A DNA stretch of 16,196 nt from an uncultured Bacteroidota bacterium. Its GTDB lineage: Bacteria; Bacteroidota; Bacteroidia; B-17B0; Aurantibacillaceae. Under the pieces are notes generated by a model, which did not search any database, was not told the DNA's origin, and worked only from the letters and a program-made list of their open reading frames with translations. The stretch covers positions 1 to 16,196 of the forward strand of contig CALMNJ010000615.1 of the NCBI GenBank assembly GCA_937868675.1, written 5' to 3'. Each line of letters opens with the position of its first letter. Position 1 is the first letter of the stretch. Made by a program: the position numbers and the translations under genes. This document shows, one piece after another, positions 7,613 through 13,798 of the stretch.

Positions 7613-8645
7613 TATAAATTTCTAAAACAGTTGAAGCCCAGCCCTCCGGTGTGATTTGCTGAGCGGCTTCATTACTTTTTTGTGACATTAAATTTAAGGC
7701 TTTGTCGCTTAATTCAGTCATTTTTTTAAGCAGTGCCTTTAACTGATTTTTATTACCCGCGGTAAACGAATAGCCGTTAATATTTTCCTGTAAAAACGTT
7801 TCAGCGGCCCCAACCTTGCTGCTCAGGATCAAAGGAAAACCCGAAGCCGCGTATTCCTGAACAACCACACCCCATGGCTCAAAGCGACTGGGAAGTACAA
7901 ACACGCCGCATTGCAAAACAATGGGGTCAAGTTCCTGTGGCTGAACGAAACCGAAATGTTTTATTTTCGGATGCTGAACCGGCTCTATATCACCATTACC
8001 CAAACACCAGAGCTCCCATGAGTTCGGGGTTTCATTCTGAAGTTCGATGAAAGCCTCCCAAAGATCGGTTATTCCTTTAAAATCGTAATATCTGCCAACA
8101 TATAAAAAACGCCTGGGATAAGTAGGTTCGTTTTTTTGAGCCCTGATGCTATAGGTGTTGTTAAACTTTGGCAGATCGCAACAATAAAATCCTTTTTTTA
8201 TGGTATGCTCTTTAAACCCTAGTTTGCGGCAATACAAAGCCTGAATATTACCCGGCACCCATGCGTGCGAAAAACGATTCAGTAAAAAAAAGGGGCTCAG
8301 GAATGTTGCCAGCCTTTGTTTTAATGATCCGCGCCAATGGGTGTCGCAGGTCAATATGGTTGGAATTTTTCCGTAATAAGGTTTTACTACCGCCAGATAA
8401 TCTTTGTCAATCCAGCCACTGCACACGATTATATCCGGATTTATTTCACTGACGAGTATCTGCAATTGAGTGCGATTGTAATTTTTTTTGTCGTAGATTT
8501 TCAGATGGTCCGAAAAATCGAATTGAAAGGGGGCTTCTTTGTTAACCGGCCAGCGAACAACGTGAATTTGACCGTGTCCGGCCAAACCGGCGCAACATTT
8601 AATGAAATAGTCGGCTAGTTCGGTGTATAAAAAAAGTATTTTCAT
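7593..8645 (-). CDS. GT4-family glycosyltransferase
   Basis: This is a 350-residue GT-B enzyme. The N-terminal half starts at once with a strand (MKILFLYTELADYF), so the ATG at 8645 fits. The linker is followed by FLYVGRYYDFKGITDL (180-195), the usual start of the GT4 donor domain. EPWGVVVQE supplies the EX7E pair E256 and E264, and YAASGFPLI follows. It probably transfers a sugar from a nucleotide donor during assembly of the surface glycan; the donor is unknown. It begins at a TAATG junction with murB (the stop and start share one A), a classic translational-coupling arrangement. It overlaps the SDR gene by 20 bases at its end. No signal peptide or membrane helix is evident. Confidence 0.9.
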   Translation of the reverse strand: MKILFLYTELADYFIKCCAGLAGHGQIHVVRWPVNKEAPFQFDFSDHLKIYDKKNYNRTQLQILVSEINPDIIVCSGWIDKDYLAVVKPYYGKIPTILTCDTHWRGSLKQRLATFLSPFFLLNRFSHAWVPGNIQALYCRKLGFKEHTIKKGFYCCDLPKFNNTYSIRAQKNEPTYPRRFLYVGRYYDFKGITDLWEAFIELQNETPNSWELWCLGNGDIEPVQHPKIKHFGFVQPQELDPIVLQCGVFVLPSRFEPWGVVVQEYAASGFPLILSSKVGAAETFLQENINGYSFTAGNKNQLKALLKKMTELSDKALNLMSQKSNEAAQQITPEGWASTVLEIYNGFKKN

Positions 8646-9667
8646 TAAATAATGTTGACTTCCCGTTCAAGGGTAACACCAAACTTCTCGGACACTTTTT
8701 GTAAAACGTACGACGAGAGGTCATACACATCCTTTCCCAGGCAATGGCCCTTGTTTACCAAAACAAGTGCCTGCCTGTCGTGTACGGCAGCCCCGTTCAT
8801 TTCAAAGCCTTTAAGGCCGCATTGCTCAATAAGCCAACCAGCGGCCAGCTTAAAGCGTCCGTCGGGCAATGGATAGGCAACTAAATTCGGAAAACGGGCA
8901 ACAAGTTCGCCGTGCTTTTCAGCGCTTACCTCCGGGTTTTTGAAAAAACTGCCAGCGTTGCCTGTAACCTCAGGATCGGGTAATTTGCTTTTACGGATAT
9001 TTATAACGGCGTTTGATACGTCCTTTATTCCAGGTGAGGAAATGTTCATCGCCTTTAACTCAGCGCTGATAGCACCATAACTTGTATTCAGTTTTGGTTT
9101 TTTGCAAAGCCTGTATGTAACGGAGGTGATCAGGTATTTATTTTTCAACTCGTGTTTAAAAACACTTTCACGGTATCCGAAACGGCAATCGGCGTTGCTA
9201 AATGTTTTCAGAGAGGCATCGTTTAACGAACAGGCCTCAAGTTCTACAAAACACTCTTTTATTTCAACTCCGTAAGCGCCAATATTTTGCATGGGACTTG
9301 CGCCAACACAACCCGGAATCAGGGAGAGATTTTCAAGGCCAGCCAGCCCGTGCTCAATACTCCACATCACAAAATCATGCCATACTTCACCCGCCGCAAC
9401 TTTTACGTGTGCCCACTCGCCATCTTCAAATACAATGTTTATGCCCTTGAGTTCGTTTTTAATAACAAGACCATCAACATTTTTGGTAAACAAAATGTTA
9501 CTTCCTCCGCCAATTATAAGTTTTTCATTTTCCAGATATGCCCGCTCTTTTACAAGCGCCTTAAAATCATCTATAGATTGAATGGTTGTGAATAATCGGG
9601 CTACCACCTCTATGCCAAAGGTGTTGTAGGGTTTCAGGCTAATATTTTGCTTAATACTCAATGCCAT
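8645..9667 (-). CDS. murB: UDP-N-acetylmuramate dehydrogenase (UDP-N-acetylenolpyruvoylglucosamine reductase)
   Basis: MurB reduces UDP-GlcNAc-enolpyruvate with NADPH and FAD to UDP-MurNAc, the second committed step of peptidoglycan synthesis in the cytoplasm. At 340 residues it matches the type I (E. coli-like) enzyme of 342. Landmarks are the FAD-binding IGGGSNILF (52-60), the long segment LENLSLIPGCVGASPMQNIG (111-130), FGYRES with R166, GNAGSFFKNP with the proton-donor S240, and the terminal LEREV with E336. All three catalytic positions (R159, S229 and E325 in E. coli) are present. It is the first gene of the minus-strand operon and shares a TAATG junction with the next glycosyltransferase. 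The ATG at 9667 is supported by conservation of KPYNTFGI just after it. Confidence 0.96.
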   Translation of the reverse strand: MALSIKQNISLKPYNTFGIEVVARLFTTIQSIDDFKALVKERAYLENEKLIIGGGSNILFTKNVDGLVIKNELKGINIVFEDGEWAHVKVAAGEVWHDFVMWSIEHGLAGLENLSLIPGCVGASPMQNIGAYGVEIKECFVELEACSLNDASLKTFSNADCRFGYRESVFKHELKNKYLITSVTYRLCKKPKLNTSYGAISAELKAMNISSPGIKDVSNAVINIRKSKLPDPEVTGNAGSFFKNPEVSAEKHGELVARFPNLVAYPLPDGRFKLAAGWLIEQCGLKGFEMNGAAVHDRQALVLVNKGHCLGKDVYDLSSYVLQKVSEKFGVTLEREVNII

Positions 9668-9695
9668 AACGATAAAAATAAAGAATATTATCAGG

Positions 9696-9722
9696 CCAAT
9701 ATTTCTATCTTTAGACCAATAT
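9696..9722. repeat. Direct repeat CCAATAT x2 in the murB/glycosyltransferase divergent gap
   Basis: CCAATAT occurs at 9696-9702 and again at 9716-9722, a 20-base offset (about two helical turns). The match extends leftward to G-x-CCAATAT. The copies flank the promoter-like octamer at 9706-9713. This spacing would suit a dimeric or paired regulator in a divergent control region. Only 7-8 bases are shared in A+T-rich DNA, so chance is possible. Confidence 0.3.
9706..9713 (+). promoter_or_regulatory. Possible -7 promoter element (TATCTTTA) for the plus-strand glycosyltransferase
   Basis: TATCTTTA matches the specified positions of TAnnTTTG except the last. It lies 20 bases before the TTG proposed as the start at 9734. 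No TTTG is visible at the -33 position. It supports a start later than the ATG at 9647, because that ATG lies upstream of this element. Confidence 0.25.
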
Positions 9723-9733
9723 CAACAAACTGT

Positions 9734-10861
9734 TTGTTTACAAGAAAAAAAACCGCAATAGTCAGTGTTATCAACGATCTGGTAACCGACAATCGTGTAA
9801 ACCGGACATGCTATACCTTGATGGATGCAGGGCTGGATGTAAAGCTCGTTGGGAGGAGGTTTAAATCCTCGCTCGCATTGCCGGATTGGCCCTTTCGTAC
9901 AAAACGCATGACCTTGCTTTTTACAAAAGGCCCAGCCTTTTACCTTTTTTTCAACCTGCGCCTGTTTTTTGTTTTACTTTTTACAAAGGCCGACCTTTTA
10001 TTCGCCAACGATCTGGACACCCTGCTTCCAAATTACCTGGCAGCGCGACTAAAAAAAATACCACTGATTTACGATAGCCATGAGTTGTTTTGTGAAGTGC
10101 CTGAATTACAGGCTGCACCAATCAAAAAAAAGATATGGCAAAATCTTGAAAATCTTCTGGTGCCGCGACTCAAACATTGCATCACAGTAAATGAAAGTAT
10201 TGCGACCATATTTGAAAACAGGTATCATGTAAAGTTTACTGTAGTGCGAAACATTGCAAAAAGTCCGGAGGAGTTTTCACTTCGTTCACGAAGGGAGCTT
10301 GGATTGCCAGAGGATAAAAAAATAATTTTATTACAGGGCGCAGGAATAAATGTTGACCGTGGTGCTGAAGAACTGGTTGATGCCATGCAGTTTGTTGACA
10401 ACGCCATTCTTCTGATTATAGGAGGGGGAGATGTGTGGCCCGATCTGGAGAAAAGAATTGAACAACAAAAACTCGGTCATAAAGTAAGGCTTATTAAAAA
10501 ATTGCCGCGGGCTGAGTTAATGCAGTACACCTACAATGCAGATATTGGAGTCAGCATTGACAAGGATAACAATCCGAACTATCATAACAGTCTGCCAAAT
10601 AAAATATTCGATTACCTGCAGGCGGGTCTTCCGGTGTTGGCAACCCGGTTACCGGAACTGGAAAGAATAATAAACGACTATGGCGTTGGCGATTTTATTG
10701 AAAACCACCAGCCACAAAACATTGCCACCGCAATAAGGAGGATGATAAGTGATAACACCGGAAAATACACACGCGGAATAAAACAAGCGAATGCCGAAAT
10801 GAACTGGCCGGCAGAACAAAAAAAGTTGCTGGAACTTATCTGCCACGCAATAAGGCCCTAA
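9734..10861 (+). CDS. Glycosyltransferase, GT-B fold, GT4-like
   Basis: This protein is about 375 residues from a proposed TTG start at 9734 (MFTRKKTAIVSVINDLVTDN). The upstream in-frame ATG at 9647 would give 404 residues, but it overlaps murB by 21 bases head to head and adds 29 non-conserved-looking residues. Visible features are INDLVTDNRVNRTC, a hydrophobic stretch near FYLFFNLRLFFVLLF that suggests membrane association, ANDLDTLLPNYLAARLKK, YDSHELFCEVPEL, and a donor-site segment NYHNSLPNKIFDYLQAGLPV. Here LPNKIFDYLQAG takes the place of the EX7E motif. It belongs to a group of Bacteroidota envelope glycosyltransferases of unknown acceptor. It is divergent from murB and ends 44 bases before lpxD, so it may be co-transcribed with lpxD and bshB1. 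Confidence 0.85.
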   Translation: MFTRKKTAIVSVINDLVTDNRVNRTCYTLMDAGLDVKLVGRRFKSSLALPDWPFRTKRMTLLFTKGPAFYLFFNLRLFFVLLFTKADLLFANDLDTLLPNYLAARLKKIPLIYDSHELFCEVPELQAAPIKKKIWQNLENLLVPRLKHCITVNESIATIFENRYHVKFTVVRNIAKSPEEFSLRSRRELGLPEDKKIILLQGAGINVDRGAEELVDAMQFVDNAILLIIGGGDVWPDLEKRIEQQKLGHKVRLIKKLPRAELMQYTYNADIGVSIDKDNNPNYHNSLPNKIFDYLQAGLPVLATRLPELERIINDYGVGDFIENHQPQNIATAIRRMISDNTGKYTRGIKQANAEMNWPAEQKKLLELICHAIRP

Positions 10862-10882
10862 GTCAAGAATGGAATAAAATCG

Positions 10883-10890
10883 TAATTTTG
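10883..10890 (+). promoter_or_regulatory. Probable -7 promoter element (TAATTTTG) for lpxD
   Basis: TAATTTTG is an exact TAnnTTTG match ending 15 bases before the lpxD ATG at 10906. No -33 TTTG is seen at the usual spacing. It lies in the 44-base gap after the glycosyltransferase stop, so lpxD may have its own promoter as well as readthrough. Confidence 0.4.
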
Positions 10891-10905
10891 AGAGCCTTTA
10901 AAACT

Positions 10906-11958
10906 ATGGAATTTACAGCCAAACAAATTGCAGACTTACTTGGTGGAACAGTGCTTGGCAACGAAAACGCAAGCGTGAACACCGTTACAAAAATTGAAGA
11001 GGGCAGGGCGGGGAGTCTATCTTTTTTGGCCAACCCGTTGTACACAAATTACATTTACACAACCGATGCTACTATTGTTTTGGTAAATAATACGCTGGTG
11101 CTTGATAAGGCTATAAAAAACACCTGCACCCTGGTACGTGTGGAAAACGCATACGAGGCATTTGCAAAACTCCTCCAGATATATACTCAGATTAAAAACA
11201 CCAAAACCGGAATTGAACAACCAAGTTTTATTTCGCAAAGCGCATCATTGGGTAACGATTGTTATGTCGGTGCGTTTGCTTATATAGGTCAAAACGTAAA
11301 GATCGGAAACAGCGTAAAAATTTATCCGCACACATATATCGGTGATGACACTGAGATTGGGGATAATACAATTCTTTTTTCGGGGGTAAAAGTTTATCAC
11401 CAGTGCAAGATAGGAAGAGACTGCACCGTTCATGCAAATACGGTAATTGGTAGCGATGGATTCGGCTTTGCTCCAAACAGTGAAGGGCAGGCGTTTGTAA
11501 AGGTTCCACAAATTGGCAATGTGGTGATTGAAGATAATGTTGAGGTTGGCTCTAATACATCTATTGACAGAGCAACCCTGGGATCAACAACGTTGCATTC
11601 GGGGGTTAAGCTCGATAATTTAGTACAAATTGCGCACAATGTTGAAGTTGGAAACAACACCGTTGTAGCCGGTTTAACGGGAATTGCAGGCTCCAGCAAA
11701 GTGGGAAAAAATTGTATGATCGGCGCACAGGTTGGAGTTGCTGGTCATCTTAAAATTGCCGACAACGTTAAAATTGCCGGACAATCTGGAATTGGTTCAA
11801 ACATTGAAAAAGAAGGAGAGATTGTTCAGGGGTCACCCGCTTTCAACATAGGGGAGTATAAACGCAGCTATGTGCTTTTCCGTAGTCTCCCCAAACTAAG
11901 CGATCGTATTAATGAGCTTCAAAAAAAAATAAACGCAATACAAAATGGCCAAAGTTGA
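10906..11958 (+). CDS. lpxD: UDP-3-O-(3-hydroxyacyl)glucosamine N-acyltransferase
   Basis: LpxD adds the N-linked 3-hydroxyacyl chain from acyl-ACP to UDP-3-O-acylglucosamine, the third step of lipid A synthesis, in the cytoplasm. From the ATG at 10906 it has 350 residues (E. coli 341). It has the N-terminal uridine-binding domain (MEFTAKQIADLLGG, then SLSFLANPLY), a long left-handed beta-helix of hexapeptide rungs (about 105-300), GSDGFGFAP (182-190), the probable catalytic His244 in QIAHNVEVG, and a C-terminal helix (LPKLSDRINELQKKINAIQN). A TTG at 10888 would add six residues but lies within the promoter-like octamer, so ATG is preferred. Its end overlaps the bshB1 start by 14 bases. The lpxC-fabZ gene that often follows lpxD in Bacteroidota is absent here. 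Confidence 0.95.
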   Translation: MEFTAKQIADLLGGTVLGNENASVNTVTKIEEGRAGSLSFLANPLYTNYIYTTDATIVLVNNTLVLDKAIKNTCTLVRVENAYEAFAKLLQIYTQIKNTKTGIEQPSFISQSASLGNDCYVGAFAYIGQNVKIGNSVKIYPHTYIGDDTEIGDNTILFSGVKVYHQCKIGRDCTVHANTVIGSDGFGFAPNSEGQAFVKVPQIGNVVIEDNVEVGSNTSIDRATLGSTTLHSGVKLDNLVQIAHNVEVGNNTVVAGLTGIAGSSKVGKNCMIGAQVGVAGHLKIADNVKIAGQSGIGSNIEKEGEIVQGSPAFNIGEYKRSYVLFRSLPKLSDRINELQKKINAIQNGQS

Positions 11959-12664
11959 TATTCTTGCCATTGGCATTCACCCTGACGATGTTGAGCTAAG
12001 CTGTTCGGGCACACTGCTGCGGCATATTGCCATGGGCAAAAAAGCCGGCATTCTTGACCTCACCCGTGGCGAACTGGGCACCCGTGGCAACGCCGAATTA
12101 AGAACAACCGAGGCAAATACGGCGGCCAGGATACTTGGTGTTGAGTTTAGGGAGCAATTGGATTTTAAGGATGGTTTTTTTGCCAATGATGAAACGCATC
12201 AGCGGGCAATTATCCAAAAAATCAGGCAGTATCAGCCACAAATTGTTTTGTGCAATGCCATCAGTGACCGGCACCCTGATCACGGGCGGTCAGCAAAACT
12301 AGTGGCGGAGGCATGTTTTTACAGTGGACTTATAAAAGTTGAGACATTAGTCAATGGGGTCAATCAGCAGGCCTGGCGGCCAAAAGCGGTGTATCACTAT
12401 ATTCAGGATAATTATATTCATCCAGATTTTGTAATTGATATTACTGATTTTATAGAAATAAAACACAGAGCTATTTTTTCTTTCTCATCGCAGTTTTACA
12501 GCCCCGATTCAAAGGAACCCGAAACGCCTATTTCAGGCAAAGAGTTTATTGAGGCACTGGATGCTAAAATGGCGCTGTGGGGTAGGGCAATTGGTGTGCG
12601 TTATGCCGAAGGCTTCAGTGTAAACCGCTATCCCGGTGTTAATTCATTATTTGATCTGATTTAA
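11945..12664 (+). CDS. bshB1: Bacillithiol biosynthesis deacetylase BshB1
   Basis: This 239-residue zinc-dependent PIG-L/LmbE-fold enzyme removes acetate from GlcNAc-malate to give GlcN-malate, the second step of bacillithiol synthesis. The zinc site is AIGIHPDDVELSCSG (H12, D15) with H113 in DRHPDHGR. TRGELGTRGNAELR (40-53) and the C-terminal GVRYAEGFSV are typical of BshB1 and separate it from generic LmbE proteins. The ATG at 11945 sits inside the last codons of lpxD (14-base overlap), implying coupled expression. The stop is only 2 bases from the stop of the opposing secreted-protein gene. The other bacillithiol genes (bshA, bshC) are not in the window. Confidence 0.93.
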   Translation: MAKVDILAIGIHPDDVELSCSGTLLRHIAMGKKAGILDLTRGELGTRGNAELRTTEANTAARILGVEFREQLDFKDGFFANDETHQRAIIQKIRQYQPQIVLCNAISDRHPDHGRSAKLVAEACFYSGLIKVETLVNGVNQQAWRPKAVYHYIQDNYIHPDFVIDITDFIEIKHRAIFSFSSQFYSPDSKEPETPISGKEFIEALDAKMALWGRAIGVRYAEGFSVNRYPGVNSLFDLI

Positions 12665-12666
12665 AA

Positions 12667-13680
12667 TTAGTTCGGATCAAACTCCATTAATCCCGCATTG
12701 ATAATCATTGTGCCATCAGTATAAACTGTGGCCGAAACACCATCCCACGTTTTATTTATCAGTTGATCTTTACTGGTGAGGCGATAGTTGAATGGGATTT
12801 TGCTATCTAAAAGATCTTTACAAAGCTGTACCTTCCAGGGTTCACGGGCTGAAACAATGAGCGATTTAATGCTTTTTTCTACAGAAGCCTTTGGAACTTT
12901 TGCAGCTAATGCATTCAGAGCAGTTTCGATAGCGAGATCGTGGTTCGGATTTTTTTCTCCGAGGATATATACTTTCATTGTGGTAACAAAGTTGTCTTTC
13001 GAGTAAATTGCACAAAGCACGTCCTCCAGCATCCCGTTCTGGCCGAAGGTCATGAGGTTTTTTGTGAGGTTAGCAGTAACTACGGTATTTTGTGCGATGG
13101 AAGCACTCATACACGCATAGTGATTAAAAATGTCGGGATGGCGGGAAGAATTAATGGCTTCTGTGGTGGTATAAAACTCAAGACGCCTGGTTACCGCTAC
13201 GCTGTTGAGCACAGTGGCAAGCAGTAAGGCATTGCCCGAGAGGACGGCATCTTTTGTGCGGCTGGAGTCTGCCACCTGCAAAAGGCCGCTTATATTGTAA
13301 TCAAGATCTTTAAAAACCTTGGCAGTATTTTGCAAAATAAATGTTTTTCCGGTATGGTAGGTAAAATAACTTTGCAGTGGAGGCAGATACTCGAGCCCGG
13401 TGAACGAATACCCCACTTTTTTTTCCATCAGGTAAAAAAGCTGTGCTTTTTCTTTTTCAGTATACTTCTTTTCCAACACAATTTTTTTGAGCAAATCATT
13501 AAAAAAATCATCCTTAAAAAAGTCATCCTTGTTAAACCCGTCAATATAGTCCCGCAGGGGTTTAGCAATCTTGCTCATAAAATAAGTTTTCTCAACCGTT
13601 AGCTTATTGGCCGGACGCGTTTGCGATTGCATGCCGGTTAATAACAAAACGGCAATGACTATAAACAGGCGTTTGCGCAT
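12667..13680 (-). CDS. Secreted protein of unknown function
   Basis: I do not recognise this 337-residue protein. It starts with a clear signal peptide: MRKR, a hydrophobic core IVIAVLLLTG, then MQSQTRP, with cleavage probably near residue 20. No lipobox cysteine is present, so it should be periplasmic or exported rather than a lipoprotein. The mature part is mostly helical-looking and contains a KDDFFKDDFFND acidic/aromatic tandem (51-62), three scattered cysteines (CMSAS, LCAIY, LCKDL), and a C-terminal strand-rich end (VSATVYTDGTMIINAGLM). No catalytic signature was found. Being alone between bshB1 (convergent) and hutU (upstream, same strand, 118-base gap), its context gives little. The ATG at 13680 is chosen because the signal peptide begins there. 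Confidence 0.8.
   Translation of the reverse strand: MRKRLFIVIAVLLLTGMQSQTRPANKLTVEKTYFMSKIAKPLRDYIDGFNKDDFFKDDFFNDLLKKIVLEKKYTEKEKAQLFYLMEKKVGYSFTGLEYLPPLQSYFTYHTGKTFILQNTAKVFKDLDYNISGLLQVADSSRTKDAVLSGNALLLATVLNSVAVTRRLEFYTTTEAINSSRHPDIFNHYACMSASIAQNTVVTANLTKNLMTFGQNGMLEDVLCAIYSKDNFVTTMKVYILGEKNPNHDLAIETALNALAAKVPKASVEKSIKSLIVSAREPWKVQLCKDLLDSKIPFNYRLTSKDQLINKTWDGVSATVYTDGTMIINAGLMEFDPN
13501..13530 (-). repeat. 15-base in-frame tandem duplication in the secreted-protein gene
   Basis: Two adjacent 15-base units (13501-13515 and 13516-13530) match at 14 of 15 positions. They encode KDDFF twice (residues 51-60), followed by a degenerate third unit beginning ND. The single difference is a silent GAC/GAT change, so the duplication looks recent or is maintained. 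Confidence 0.85.
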
Positions 13681-13693
13681 TTTTATTTTTTAG

Positions 13694-13725
13694 CGAAGTT
13701 AAAACGGAAACAACTAATACACAAT
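13694..13725 (-). promoter_or_regulatory. Possible promoter of the secreted-protein gene
   Basis: On the minus strand, TAACTTCG (13701-13694) matches the specified positions of TAnnTTTG except one. An ATTG (13725-13722) stands 20 bases upstream, near the -33 TTTG position. Both boxes are imperfect. They fall in the 118-base gap after hutU, which otherwise shows no clear hairpin terminator. Confidence 0.25.
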
Positions 13726-13798
13726 ACTTTAACGTATTTTATTGTCGGCGGCACCTCACTCCTGTTATTTTTCACAAACAGCAAGAGCCTTACAAAAA

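Noticed and set aside
4121..10131. Homopolymer runs of eight A/T in glycosyltransferase genes (for example 4121-4128, 7597-7604, 8284-8291, 9745-9752, 10124-10131) as phase-variation switches
   Set aside because: Equal or longer runs occur in housekeeping genes here (A9 at 11921-11929 in lpxD, T8 at 15677-15684 in hutU), and all reading frames are intact. They follow from AAA/TTT codon use in A+T-rich DNA.
10888..10905. TTG at 10888 as the lpxD start
   Set aside because: It overlaps the TAATTTTG promoter-like box, and LpxD homology begins at MEFTAKQ, so the ATG at 10906 is preferred.
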